64,000 nucleotides of DNA from an uncultured Clostridia bacterium (GTDB lineage: Bacteria; Bacillota; Clostridia; Peptostreptococcales; Anaerovoracaceae), in the NCBI GenBank assembly GCA_934271235.1, contig CAKQQT010000008.1:59910-123909 (forward strand), given 5' to 3'. The notes under the pieces were generated by a model that had not been told where the DNA came from, did not search any database, and was given only the letters and a program-made list of their open reading frames with translations. Every line of letters begins with the position of its first letter. Positions within the stretch are counted from its first letter, which is position 1. Made by a program: the position numbers and the translations under genes. Below, piece by piece: positions 53,649 to 62,395 of the stretch.

Positions 53649-53919
53649 GGATTCCTTTCGCCTCCGCTCCCGGCGCTCACCCCGCATGTGCCTTACCGCT
53701 TGCATCGGCTGCGTACACATTTTGCTGCCTGCTCCGGGTCCGTACACTTTCCCGTCTGCCGGTGCGCCGCCGGTCACTGTTACGAACAGTATAGCATATT
53801 TTCCGGCTTTCGGCAAAGTTTATCCGTATCTTTCTTGTTTTCAGCGTTCCTCTGCATTCCTCTGCGATCCTTACAGTCTCCGGCAGCGCCCTTCAGCCTC
53901 CGGCAAGCCTCAGCGATCC

Positions 53920-54654
53920 TCAGCGGTTTCTGCCTGCGGAACTGTTTTCAACGATCGCGGCCAGTACGGTCAGGTCATCGCACTCGCGGCAGGCATACCG
54001 CTGCTGTGCTTCTTGCAGGATCTTCTGTGCCAGTCGGCGCGGTGCGAGACCCGCGGCAGGTTCATGCTCGGTCTGCCGCAGGATCTCCTGCAGCCAACTG
54101 ACTTCCGGATCTTCGCGGTCAGCTTCTGTGATCCCGTCCGACACCAGGATGATAAGGTCGCCCGCTTTTAGAGGCGTCGTCCGGTGTGTCAGTTTCAGCG
54201 TCGGCACGATCCCGATCGGCAGAGCGGCCTGATCGATCTTTTTTACACGTCCGCCGCGGACCAAAAAGGATGACGCAGCTCCCATCTTATAGAACTTCGC
54301 CTGACCCTGCCGTCGATCCAAAAGCGCAAGATCCATCGTTGCGAACCGGTCCGGCCGGATCATAAAGCGATTGACTTCCTTGATCGCATGCGCAGGTGCC
54401 ATGCCTTTCTTGAGATTTTTCCGCAGACGCCGTACCAACCGTCTGCTTTCTGCTGCCGCCTGCTCTCCTTTTCCCATGCCGTCGGAAAGGATCAACGCAA
54501 ATCTTCCATCCGGCAGTTCGCACGACAGCGCCATATCTCCGCTGACTTCCTGTGCCGCTGCTGACGCATAACCGATCCGGATCTTCAAAGGTTCTTCCGG
54601 CGTTCCCGTCTCCATCCCCTGTTTCTTTGTTTCCTGCGTCTTTGTTTCCTGCAT
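53920..54654 (-). CDS. SpoIIE-type PP2C phosphatase, phosphatase domain only
   Basis: The ATG at 54654 has GGAGGGGATTAGCC ahead and gives 244 residues. It matches the phosphatase domain of SpoIIE: SGDMALSCELPDGRFALILS then DGMGKG, later MDLALLDRRQGQAKFYKMGA, LPIGIV, and LKAGDLIILVSDGITEAD with metal-binding aspartates, and ECDDLTVLAAIV at the end. Full SpoIIE (about 820 residues) also has a ten-helix membrane region and an oligomerisation domain; both are missing, and no remnant is seen upstream. Its place next to tilS and ftsH is the normal spoIIE location. It could dephosphorylate SpoIIAA-like anti-anti-sigma factors or another partner (inference). Confidence 0.85.
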   Translation of the reverse strand: MQETKTQETKKQGMETGTPEEPLKIRIGYASAAAQEVSGDMALSCELPDGRFALILSDGMGKGEQAAAESRRLVRRLRKNLKKGMAPAHAIKEVNRFMIRPDRFATMDLALLDRRQGQAKFYKMGAASSFLVRGGRVKKIDQAALPIGIVPTLKLTHRTTPLKAGDLIILVSDGITEADREDPEVSWLQEILRQTEHEPAAGLAPRRLAQKILQEAQQRYACRECDDLTVLAAIVENSSAGRNR

Positions 54655-54837
54655 GGCTAATCCCCTCCTGCTCACCTGCTCGGACTTTCTGTCCTTTGAT
54701 TCTACCACCCGGTCTGCCCGAATCCTGTCGAAACAGGTCCGTCCGGTCTGCAGGAATGTGATTTTGTTCCGCCAAGTCTTATGATAAACACAGGGCCCCC
54801 GTCCGCCTTCTCTCTAAGAACGGCCCAAAAAATCGTT

Positions 54838-54897
54838 TGATGTATAGCACTAGATCTAAATTGCCGTTTTCCGCAAAAAAAAGCATAGTTCAGGCAG
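54838..54897. repeat. Dispersed 60-base repeat, copy B
   Basis: Shares ordered blocks with 40627-40685, including the CGCAAAAAAAAGCAT stretch near its 3-prime end. Confidence 0.6.
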
Positions 54898-55102
54898 TTG
54901 CCCGCTCATTTTGCCTCAGAAAAAGTCGTTTCTCAATCCAAATTCTACCATCATTTTGAACTTTTTGTTTTTCATCACAATTTACTCAATTCATCATTGT
55001 CACGCAGCACAAATTATTCAAGGGATCTTCGGCTGTTCCCGCCAAGTCATGCTTTTTTTACCGAAAACTTCGATTTGATAGCAGGTTTATACATCAAAAC
55101 AG

Positions 55103-55142
55103 AAAACCTGCAGCCGGATTTCGTATTCCGATGCAGGTTCTC
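55103..55142 (-). terminator. Terminator hairpin, similar to 30672-30712
   Basis: ACCTGCA and TGCAGGT arms with CCGG/CCG inner pairing flank a short loop. On the minus strand TTTTCTGTTTTG follows. It is downstream of the metG-tatD genes and a degenerate Fn3 piece. Confidence 0.7.
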
Positions 55143-55152
55143 ACTGGTCTAT

Positions 55153-55290
55153 TTATGAATTTGTTATTACTTCCGCATGCTTACGCAGGCAGACTAGGAT
55201 GCGAGCTTTGTAGTAATACCTGCTGCCTTTCATGCTCTTGCTATTCGTAATGGTCTTGGAAGTCAAGGATCCGATCCGGGCCGCAAGCAG
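55153..55290 (-). pseudogene. Possible remnant of an Fn3 surface-protein C-terminus
   Basis: A minus-strand frame ending at 55153 encodes SLTSKTITNSKSMKGSRYYY then KARILVCLRKHAEV. The spacing of KTIT...GSRYYYKAR recalls the KTITKG...TGYYKIRAY segment of the Fn3 domains in the surface-protein set 38 kb away. No start, no signal peptide and no upstream Fn3 half were found, and the frame overlaps the tatD end beyond about 55300. It is a decayed copy at best. Confidence 0.4.
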
Positions 55291-55300
55291 CCCGATCGAA

Positions 55301-56143
55301 CTATTCGATCCCATAGAAGCGTTTCGCGTTTTCCAGCGTGCGGCGGGCGACCTCTTCATAAGGAAGCTCCTTGAGGAGCGCCACGCGGCGCGCCGTGTAT
55401 TCCACATACGGGGATTTGTTTTTTTTGCCGCGGTACGGCTCCGGCGTCAGGTACGGAGCGTCCGTCTCCACCAGCAGATATTCGATCGGGATCGCGCTGA
55501 CCACCTCCGAAGTCTTCCGGTTATTCTTGTAGGTCACCGGTCCGGCGATCGAAAGCGTCGCGCCGAGCTTCACATACTGCAGGGCAAGCTCCCGGCTGCC
55601 CGAATAGCAGTGCAGCAGCACACGCGCGTCCTTTTCTGATTTGCCGTCTCTACCCGGCCGCTGCGGGAACCAGCTGCAGCGTTCTTCACGGAACGCGCCT
55701 TCTTCCTTGAGGATGTCCATCGTCTCCTGATCCGCTTCACGGGAATGGATCGCGATCGGCATATGCAGCTCGTTGGCAAGCCGGATCTGGCGGCGGAACC
55801 AGTAACGCTGGTCCTCCGCGTCGGAATGATTATAGTAAAAATCCAGTCCGATCTCGCCGATCGCCTGCACTTTCGGCTGCCCGGCCAACTGTCGAATGCG
55901 TTCATAAATATCCTCATCCATCGTTTTGGTATCATGCGGATGCACGCCGACTGCCGCGTAACACCACGGCAGTCGGGCAGCGTCCCGCACCGCTTGTTCC
56001 GAGCTTGGCAGGTCAAAACCGATATCCATCACATAAGCGACGTCGGATGCTTCGATGTCCGCGATCAGCTGTTCCCGTTCTTCTTCGGTATAAGTGTCAT
56101 TATTGATATGCGTATGGGAGTCGAACAAGGTCTTCATCAGCAT
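55301..56143 (-). CDS. TatD family metal-dependent hydrolase
   Basis: The 280-residue protein has the TatD pattern: FDSHTHIN at the N-terminus, GVHPHD near 68, GEIGLDFYYN near 95, IAIHSREAD near 130, LLHCYSG near 175 and ETDAPYLTP near 225. It is a TIM-barrel 3-prime nuclease or deaminase-type hydrolase. A short insert rich in Arg/Gly/Lys sits after residue 150. The start at 56143 has GGAG seven bases ahead; a second ATG at 56137 overlaps the metG stop. Confidence 0.94.
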   Translation of the reverse strand: MLMKTLFDSHTHINNDTYTEEEREQLIADIEASDVAYVMDIGFDLPSSEQAVRDAARLPWCYAAVGVHPHDTKTMDEDIYERIRQLAGQPKVQAIGEIGLDFYYNHSDAEDQRYWFRRQIRLANELHMPIAIHSREADQETMDILKEEGAFREERCSWFPQRPGRDGKSEKDARVLLHCYSGSRELALQYVKLGATLSIAGPVTYKNNRKTSEVVSAIPIEYLLVETDAPYLTPEPYRGKKNKSPYVEYTARRVALLKELPYEEVARRTLENAKRFYGIE

Positions 56144-58098
56144 ACCACTTCTCCGTCCGGTGCCTCGGTCGATACGATCTCAACGCGTTCACCGTTGTCG
56201 GCAAACAACAGCATGCCCTTGGACTCCATGCCGCGCAGCTGGCGCGGTTTGAGATTCGCGACCACGATCACTTTCTTGCCGACCATTTCCTCCGGCTTGA
56301 AGCTCTTCGCTACGCCGCTGATGATCTGGCGGCACTCAGTACCCATCTTCACCTGGAAGACCAGCAGTTTGTCTGCTTTCGGATGCTTCTCCGCCTTTTC
56401 GATCAGGCCGACACGGAAGTCGATCTTATCAAAGTCTTCATATTCGATCTCCGGCTTCAGTTCCAGCGGAACATTTTCCGGTTCTTTCGCTTTTTTGGCC
56501 GCCACGCTGATCTCATGCAGCGCTTCGAGTTCTTTTTCGATATCGATACGCGGGAAGATCGCGTCGCCTTTCTTGACCTGTTCCTGATACATCATTTCGA
56601 ACGTGAACGCGTCCTCCCAGACAACGTCCGCATACCAGAGTCCGAGCTGTTTGCGGATCTCCTTGGAAGTCGTGTGCATGAACGGGTGGATCAGGATGGA
56701 GATGATACGGATGGTTTCCGCAAGGTTATGCAGGACTGTATCCAGTTTTGCCTTGCTGTCCGCATCAGTATCCGCAGTCTTAGCCAGTACCCACGGCGCT
56801 TTTTCATCGATATATTTGTTGGCCCGGCGTACCACGATCCAGATCTCTTCGAGCGCCATATTGAACGCGAACTTGTCCATCTGTGCTTCAACTTTCGAAG
56901 CCGCGCCGATCGCGATCTTCTTGAGATCTTCGTCGATATCGTCGCTGACGGAAGCCACTGCGTCCGGCACAACGCTGCCGTTGTATTTTTCGATCATGGA
57001 AACCGTTCTGGAGACCAGATTGCCGAGGTCGTTCGCCAGGTCGTAGTTCATTCTCTTGAGCATGACTTCATTGGTAAATACGCCGTCCTGTCCGAACGTG
57101 TACTCACGCAGCAGGAAATACTTGAGCGCGTCGATGCCGTAGCGTTCGATCAGGATGACCGGATCGATCACATCGTCGCCCTTGCTGGCCTTGGACTTGG
57201 AGACCTTTTCGCCGCCCAGCAGCAGCCAGCCGTGTCCCAATACCTGTTTCGGCAGAGGCAGACCCGCGCTCATCAGCATTGCCGGCCATATGATCGAATG
57301 GAAACGCACGATCTCCTTACCGACCAGATGCACGTTAGCCGGCCAGTATTTGTCATAAAGTTCCCGCTCATCCGGATAGCCCAGCGCGGTGATATAGTTC
57401 GTCAGCGCGTCCAGCCATACATAAATGACATGCTTTTCGTCGATCGGCACCGGAATGCCCCAATCGAACGTGGAACGGGAAATGCACAGATCATCCAGGC
57501 CCTGCTTGATGAACGAGATCATCTCGTTGCGGCGGGACTCCGGCTGTAAAAATTCCGGATGCTCGTCAAAGAGCGTCAGCAGTCTGTCCGCGTAGTTGGA
57601 AAGCTTGAAGAAATATGCTTCCTCCTTTGCCGGCTGTACCGGTCTTCCGCAGTCCGGGCAGCAGCCGTTTACCAGCTGGCTTTCCGTCCAGAAGCTTTCG
57701 CAAGGCGTGCAGTAAAGGCCTTCATATTCGCCCTTGTAGATGTCACCTTTATCGTACATTTCCATAAAGATCTTCTGAACGCGCTTGATATGGCGCGGTT
57801 CCGTAGTACGGATAAAGTCATCGTAAGAGATCTCCATGGTCTCCCACAGTTTTTTGATGCCTGCAACTACTTCGTCAACATATGCCTGCGGGCTGACCCC
57901 TTTTTCATTGGCGATGGTCTGGATCTTCTGACCGTGTTCATCGGTTCCCGTCAGGAATCTTACATCATAGCCGCAAAGTCTCTTGAATCTTGCCATCGCG
58001 TCTGCCATAACGGTGCAGTAGGTGTGCCCGATATGCAGATTAGAGCTTGGGTAGTAGATCGGCGTGGTGATGTAATACGTTCCTTTTTTCTCTGTCAT
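56137..58098 (-). CDS. metG: Methionyl-tRNA synthetase
   Basis: The 653-residue class I synthetase has the HIGH motif in NLHIGHTYCT, a zinc-type insert (CTPCESFW...CCPDCGRPV), the KMSKS-type loop KVSKSKASKG, and a C-terminal tRNA-binding domain (DFRVGLIEKAEKHPKADKL). It charges initiator and elongator tRNA(Met). Good GGAGG precedes the start. It is followed directly by tatD. Confidence 0.98.
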   Translation of the reverse strand: MTEKKGTYYITTPIYYPSSNLHIGHTYCTVMADAMARFKRLCGYDVRFLTGTDEHGQKIQTIANEKGVSPQAYVDEVVAGIKKLWETMEISYDDFIRTTEPRHIKRVQKIFMEMYDKGDIYKGEYEGLYCTPCESFWTESQLVNGCCPDCGRPVQPAKEEAYFFKLSNYADRLLTLFDEHPEFLQPESRRNEMISFIKQGLDDLCISRSTFDWGIPVPIDEKHVIYVWLDALTNYITALGYPDERELYDKYWPANVHLVGKEIVRFHSIIWPAMLMSAGLPLPKQVLGHGWLLLGGEKVSKSKASKGDDVIDPVILIERYGIDALKYFLLREYTFGQDGVFTNEVMLKRMNYDLANDLGNLVSRTVSMIEKYNGSVVPDAVASVSDDIDEDLKKIAIGAASKVEAQMDKFAFNMALEEIWIVVRRANKYIDEKAPWVLAKTADTDADSKAKLDTVLHNLAETIRIISILIHPFMHTTSKEIRKQLGLWYADVVWEDAFTFEMMYQEQVKKGDAIFPRIDIEKELEALHEISVAAKKAKEPENVPLELKPEIEYEDFDKIDFRVGLIEKAEKHPKADKLLVFQVKMGTECRQIISGVAKSFKPEEMVGKKVIVVANLKPRQLRGMESKGMLLFADNGERVEIVSTEAPDGEVVC

Positions 58099-58146
58099 TT
58101 TTTGTTTTCCTCCTGGTCTCCCTTTCGAATGAGAAAGGGCAGATTT

Positions 58147-58344
58147 TTATTCTTCGTCGCCCTCATCCAGAGCGTCTTTGTCATCCTGCTGCGGAAAAGC
58201 TTTGCTCATCGTCTTGTCGGTCGCTGCGATCAGCGCGATACCGGCAGCCAAAAGCAGCCCCGCTGTTTTCCCAACGGTCTTGACGACCTGTCCGGTGGTG
58301 ATGGTCTTCCCCGCTTTTTTTGCCTTGATCTTACCTCTGTTCAT
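58147..58344 (-). CDS. Small single-helix membrane protein
   Basis: The ATG at 58344 has AGGAGG seven bases ahead and gives 65 residues, overlapping the end of the cytidylate-kinase-like gene by 14 bases. A basic N-terminus (MNRGKIKAKKAGKTI), one membrane helix at about 25-42 (TAGLLLAAGIALIAA) and an acidic tail (DDKDALDEGDEE) are seen. The family is not recognised. Confidence 0.7.
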   Translation of the reverse strand: MNRGKIKAKKAGKTITTGQVVKTVGKTAGLLLAAGIALIAATDKTMSKAFPQQDDKDALDEGDEE

Positions 58345-58960
58345 CCTGATACCTCCTGTGCTGCACATAATCCACGATCAGATTGGCAGCTTCCTCTTCC
58401 GTGATATAGCTGCTGTTGATGGCCAGATTATAATTCTTGAATTCTCCCCATTTCTGGCCGGTATGATAATTGTAGTAGTTCTGACGTGCTTTGTCGTAGG
58501 TCGCGACAATGCTCTTGACCTCATCTTCCTTATCCCCGTAGACTTCCACGGCACGGCAGAGCCGGTCCTCAAGCTCTGCATAGATAAAGACGTTGGTCAC
58601 GCCCGGAATGCCGCGCAGGACATAGTCCGCACATCTTCCGACAATGACAGCCTGCCCTTTCTCGCCGATCTCCTGGATCGCCTGGAACGTGGCCAGAAAC
58701 AGCTTTTCGTTGACCGAAAGCGGACTGCCGCTGGTCGCTTCGTTGAAGCTCAGCGCCGATGAAAGGTTATACGCGAAACTGCTCTTCGCTTTCAGCTCCG
58801 CGCCTTCCAGAAGTTCTTTGGAAAATCCGCTCTGCTCGGCCGCAAGCCCGATCAGTTCGTCTTTGTCGTAGAACGGCACTTCCAGTTTCTGTGCCAGGAT
58901 CTTGCCGATGATGCGTCCGCCGCTTCCGTATTCTCTGCTGATCGTAACCAGTTTCTTCAT
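58331..58960 (-). CDS. Cytidylate-kinase-like family protein
   Basis: The 209-residue protein begins MKKLVTISREYGSGGRIIGK, the family form of the P-loop (GSGGR), then has FYDKDEL, VIVGRCADYVL and an acidic C-terminal segment. This group is found in many Firmicutes as a stand-alone nucleoside-monophosphate-kinase-like protein, separate from true Cmk; the substrate is unproven. It overlaps the small membrane-protein gene. Confidence 0.85.
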   Translation of the reverse strand: MKKLVTISREYGSGGRIIGKILAQKLEVPFYDKDELIGLAAEQSGFSKELLEGAELKAKSSFAYNLSSALSFNEATSGSPLSVNEKLFLATFQAIQEIGEKGQAVIVGRCADYVLRGIPGVTNVFIYAELEDRLCRAVEVYGDKEDEVKSIVATYDKARQNYYNYHTGQKWGEFKNYNLAINSSYITEEEAANLIVDYVQHRRYQDEQR

Positions 58961-59030
58961 ATTTGTTCCCCTGCCTTTCTTTTCTTGTTCTTAGGAAAAA
59001 AGTTTCTTCTGCTTTTTCGTTTCTGCTGTC

Positions 59031-60365
59031 TTAGTTTTCGTCTTCCACAAATGCCTGATAGATCGCGCGGATCGCGGTTTCAAAGTCTTTGTTCTCCACG
59101 CCGACGATGATGTTCATTTCGCTGGATCCCTGGTCGATCATCCGGATATTGACGCCCGCCTCTGCAAGTGCGGAAAAGAGCCGCGCCGAAACACCCGGCC
59201 GGAAGCTCATGCCATGACCGACGGTCGCGATCAGCGCCATGTTTTCAAAGACATCGATGCTGTCCGGTCTGAGTCTGGTCCGGAATTCGTCCAGAACTTC
59301 GTCGATCCGTCCGTTGATGGACTTGTTCGACATGACGACCGAAACGGTGTCGATCCCGCTCGGCAGGTGTTCGAAATTGATATCGTAATCGTCGAGGATC
59401 CCCAGAATTCTTCTGACAAATCCGCGTTCGCTGCTCATCATATTCTTATACAGTGCAACGACCGTAAAATCTTTGCTGCCTGCGATACCTGTGATGATGC
59501 GGTTTCCGCCGTCATCGCGGTAAGCCTCTTCTTCGCCGGTGATCCGCGTGCCCGGGTCCTCCGGCGCATTGGTGTTGCGGATGTTGATCGGCACGTTGGC
59601 CATTCTCGCCGGGTAGATCGCATCTTCATGCAGAACGGACGCGCCCATATAGGAAAGCTCGCGAAGCTCTTTATAGGAGATCGTGCGGATCTGCTGCGGG
59701 TTTGCGACAATGCGCGGGTCCGCCATCAGGAATCCGGAAACATCCGTCCAGTTTTCGTAAACGTCTGCGTTTACGGCACGCGCGACCAGAGCGCCGGTGA
59801 TGTCTGAACCGCCCCGCGAAAAGGTTTTGACCGATCCGTCCGGCAGGCTTCCGTAGAATCCCGGAAGTACCGCGTGTTCATGTTTCGCGAGTTCACTGCG
59901 GATCGCCTCGTCGGTTTCCGCCATCAGCAGTCTGCCCTTTGCGTCAAACTTGATCAGGTCCTTTGTGTCCACAAAGTCGTAGCCCAAAAATGCCGCGACC
60001 AGGACCGCGTTCAGGTACTCGCCTCTGGACGCGATATAGTCGGCGCTTGGATTCTGCTTGAGATTTTCACGGATCTCATCGAAATATCTTAAAAGATCGA
60101 CCTTGACGCCAAGGTTGATCTGTACTGCCATAAAACGGTCCGCCACGACCTGAAAAAGCTGGTCATAAGGCAGATTGTGCTCGATATGTGTCTTGCACAG
60201 ATAGAGAATATCGGTGATCTTATTATCGGTTTCGTAACGTTTTCCCGGCGCGGAGACTACTACGTATCTGCGATCCGGATCCTGCTGAATGATCTGTTTG
60301 GTCTTGGTCAGTTGAATGCCGTCAGCAACGGATGAGCCGCCAAATTTTGCGACCTTTATGCCCAT
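59031..60365 (-). CDS. Aspartate kinase
   Basis: The ATG at 60365 opens MGIKVAKFGGSSVADG and gives 444 residues. The KFGGSSVA active-site motif, FSRGGSDITGAL and ENWTDVSGFLMADPR-type loop are present, and a pair of C-terminal ACT domains (FTVVALYKNM, IALIATVGHG) give allosteric control. It makes aspartyl phosphate for lysine, threonine and methionine. GGAGG lies 9 bases ahead and a promoter lies 50-75 bases upstream. No lysine riboswitch was seen. Confidence 0.95.
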   Translation of the reverse strand: MGIKVAKFGGSSVADGIQLTKTKQIIQQDPDRRYVVVSAPGKRYETDNKITDILYLCKTHIEHNLPYDQLFQVVADRFMAVQINLGVKVDLLRYFDEIRENLKQNPSADYIASRGEYLNAVLVAAFLGYDFVDTKDLIKFDAKGRLLMAETDEAIRSELAKHEHAVLPGFYGSLPDGSVKTFSRGGSDITGALVARAVNADVYENWTDVSGFLMADPRIVANPQQIRTISYKELRELSYMGASVLHEDAIYPARMANVPINIRNTNAPEDPGTRITGEEEAYRDDGGNRIITGIAGSKDFTVVALYKNMMSSERGFVRRILGILDDYDINFEHLPSGIDTVSVVMSNKSINGRIDEVLDEFRTRLRPDSIDVFENMALIATVGHGMSFRPGVSARLFSALAEAGVNIRMIDQGSSEMNIIVGVENKDFETAIRAIYQAFVEDEN

Positions 60366-60412
60366 ATAAAATGTCCTCCTGTTTTTTCGTATGTACAAAC
60401 GTATAATAGTTT

Positions 60413-60441
60413 ATTTTATACCATTTTCCTGTTTTTTTCAA
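60413..60441 (-). promoter_or_regulatory. Aspartokinase promoter
   Basis: On the minus strand TTGAAA (60436-60441) and TAAAAT (60413-60418) are spaced by 17 bases, just after the stop of the preceding gene. Confidence 0.7.
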
Positions 60442-60443
60442 GT

Positions 60444-61013
60444 CTACTTCTTTTTGTTTTCGTTCGTACCGCCTTTCGTCTCTTCGATCGTAGCATCCCG
60501 CGCGTATTCCCTAGGATCGCCCGGTGTTTTTCTCTGTTTCTTTTGATTCTGCAGATTTTGCAGCAGTTCCTCATTCAGCGCCAGCTCGGCTTCCTTGAGT
60601 TCGTCCTCGCTGTCAAGGTCCACAAGCTGCGTGATCCAGACTTTGGGCCGATACCAGCTGTGCGCGATGGCGTCCAGGATCGCCTTGCCGTAACGCGGCG
60701 CCATTTCACCGGCCTTGATGAAATACACGCGGACGATCAGACCGACCTTGACGCTCTTGATCTCAAAGATACAGTCCAGTTTTCCCAGCCGGTCCATTGC
60801 CTCCTGCAGGTCTTCTACGATATGTTCGCAGAGCACGCCCCGTTTCCCGCTTTCACAGAGCAAAAAGAACGCGCAGGCCGCGATGGTCCCCAGAACAGTC
60901 GCCCACATCTCCCCAAACGCCTGTGCTGTCGCGAAATACATGAGCAGACCGAGCGCAAACCCCGCCCATTTTATATTACTTAACAGTTTCATTTTTTTTT
61001 CAACTTGTTCCAT
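60444..61013 (-). CDS. Hypothetical membrane protein with two N-terminal helices
   Basis: I do not recognise this 189-residue protein. It has two membrane helices at about 10-50 (NIKWAGFALGLLMYF and WATVLGTIAACAFFLL), a cytoplasmic or external domain with alternating hydrophobic residues (IFEIKSVKVGLIVRVYFIKAGEM), and a charged Glu/Lys/Gln tail ending in NENKKK. The start lacks a clear ribosome site. It is monocistronic or shares read-through with aspartokinase, which starts 79 bases later. Confidence 0.7.
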   Translation of the reverse strand: MEQVEKKMKLLSNIKWAGFALGLLMYFATAQAFGEMWATVLGTIAACAFFLLCESGKRGVLCEHIVEDLQEAMDRLGKLDCIFEIKSVKVGLIVRVYFIKAGEMAPRYGKAILDAIAHSWYRPKVWITQLVDLDSEDELKEAELALNEELLQNLQNQKKQRKTPGDPREYARDATIEETKGGTNENKKK

Positions 61014-61429
61014 ACATACCTCTTTCTCTTAAGAAAAATCGCACGCCGTAAACACGATTGCTAGAATTCATTATAACGCCGCCGCGCCAGCGGATAAAAG
61101 GCGTTTCAATGATTCTTACCTTGCGGCAACGCCGTAATATGATCGCTAGAATCATTGGCCCGGACGCTGAGCGCTCTGTCTTCGCCTTACGGCTCGCCAA
61201 TCGCTTTCGCTCGGGCATCTGACTTGCATCAGCTCTGTCTTCGCCTTGCGGCTCGCCAGTCGCTGTGCTAAGTTCATTATATTCACAAATCCGCCCCTTT
61301 GCAATATATCTTTTGCTTTTCCTTGAAACTCGACCTTTTACTTTTGTACCGAATTATGATAGAATGGAGATAGCTTTTGCGGCGCGAAACCTGCCGCTGA
61401 TCCATTTTCCAAAGTGAAAGGAGTTCCCT
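61014..61429. other. Intergenic region with tandem units
   Basis: About 415 bases between divergent genes. It holds the CGCC-rich tandem repeat at 61173-61264, an AT-rich stretch at 61300-61370 with probable deoC promoter parts (TATGAT at 61355-61360, no strong -35), and GGAG ahead of deoC. Confidence 0.55.
61173..61264. repeat. Two tandem copies of a 33-base unit
   Basis: GCTCTGTCTTCGCCTT, then RCGGCTCGCCARTCGCT, occurs at 61173-61205 and 61232-61264, with two base differences by eye. A linker containing CTTGCATCAGCTCTG joins them, and that linker type also occurs in the 40285-40560 repeat region. Confidence 0.65.
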
Positions 61430-62107
61430 ATGAAATTACCGAAACCATTGAATAAATATTTCGATCACACCTTGCTGAAGCCGGAAGCCACTTCCGAGCA
61501 GATCGACAAGCTCTGCGCGGAAGCGAAAGAATATGACTTTTACTCGGTCTGCGTCAATACCTGTTATGTCGGACGCTGCACGGACAACCTGAAAGGCACG
61601 GATGTCAAGGTTGCTGCGGTTGTCGGCTTCCCTCTGGGCGCCTGCACGACCGCGACCAAGGCTTTTGAAACCGAAGAAGCCTGCAAAGACGGCGCCTCCG
61701 AGATCGACATGGTCCTGAACGTCGGCGCTTTCAAAGATTTTCGTTACGATGACGTGCGTGACGATATCCGCGAAGTGGTCAATGCCGCTGCGCAATACGG
61801 CGCGATCGTCAAAGTCATTTTGGAAACCTGCCTGCTCACGCCGCAGGAGATCGAAGAAGCCTGCCGCCTCGCAAAAGATGCCGGCGCGCACTTCGTCAAA
61901 ACATCCACCGGTTTTAACAGCGGCGGCGCGACGGCCGCGGACGTTGCACTGATGAAAAAAACAGTCGGTGACGCTCTGGAAGTCAAGGCCAGCGGCGGTA
62001 TCCGCGATTACGAAACCGCGATGGCGATGATCGAAGCCGGTGCAGACCGCATCGGTGCATCCGCATCTGTAAAAATCATGGAGGTATATCAGCAAAATGT
62101 CCAGTAA
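61430..62107 (+). CDS. deoC: Deoxyribose-phosphate aldolase
   Basis: The 225-residue class I aldolase has the N-terminal [10 protein letters not shown], the [10 protein letters not shown] segment, the [10 protein letters not shown] strand and the Schiff-base lysine in FVKTSTGF, with [10 protein letters not shown] after it. It splits deoxyribose-5-phosphate into glyceraldehyde-3-phosphate and acetaldehyde. AAAGGAG lies close to the ATG. A small membrane-protein gene overlaps its end. Confidence 0.96.
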   Translation: MKLPKPLNKYFDHTLLKPEATSEQIDKLCAEAKEYDFYSVCVNTCYVGRCTDNLKGTDVKVAAVVGFPLGACTTATKAFETEEACKDGASEIDMVLNVGAFKDFRYDDVRDDIREVVNAAAQYGAIVKVILETCLLTPQEIEEACRLAKDAGAHFVKTSTGFNSGGATAADVALMKKTVGDALEVKASGGIRDYETAMAMIEAGADRIGASASVKIMEVYQQNVQ

Positions 62108-62267
62108 AACACTCGATATCTTAAAAGGAAGTTTCTTTGCTCTGATCTTTATCTTTTGCCTGATCACAAGGATCAAGGACACCGACGCGTCTTGGACTTA
62201 TGTCGGCATGGTGATCACGGCGATCGCCACGATCGGATTCTTCAAGCGCGCATTTGATAAATATTGA
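62097..62267 (+). CDS. Small membrane protein overlapping the deoC end
   Basis: An ATG at 62097 with GGAGG 12 bases ahead opens a 56-residue frame that overlaps the deoC stop by 11 bases and ends at a TGA before the terminator. It has two short hydrophobic helices ([15 protein letters not shown] and [16 protein letters not shown]) and a basic end. The family is not recognised, but the coupling and terminator position support a real gene. Confidence 0.6.
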   Translation: MSSKTLDILKGSFFALIFIFCLITRIKDTDASWTYVGMVITAIATIGFFKRAFDKY

Positions 62268-62282
62268 ACGAAACGAAACGAA

Positions 62283-62332
62283 AAGACCGCCGCGGTCCTG
62301 CCTTTTGAGGCATCCGCGGCGGTCTTGTTTTT
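62283..62332 (+). terminator. Terminator between deoC and metK
   Basis: A 13-pair perfect stem (62283-62295 with 62314-62326) is followed on the plus strand by GTTTTTT. It may also serve metK on the minus strand. Confidence 0.85.
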
Positions 62333-62395
62333 TCTGTTTTCCGGAATCACCCGCAGGCTCCGGTGATCTCATTTTAGCTGCTTAGCTGTGTGTGC

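Larger units (their letters stand above)
54655..55152. other. Intergenic region with a dispersed repeat
   Basis: About 500 bases without a supported gene. It includes copy B of the dispersed 60-base repeat, AT-rich sequence at 54900-55080, and a terminator hairpin at 55103-55142. An 86-codon plus-strand frame here has no recognisable features. Confidence 0.55.

Noticed and set aside
61173..61264. CRISPR-like tandem repeat
   Set aside because: Only two units, no conserved spacer length pattern over several repeats, and no cas genes in the window.
61436..62182. Minus-strand frame opposite deoC
   Set aside because: deoC on the plus strand has all aldolase motifs; the minus frame is a shadow.
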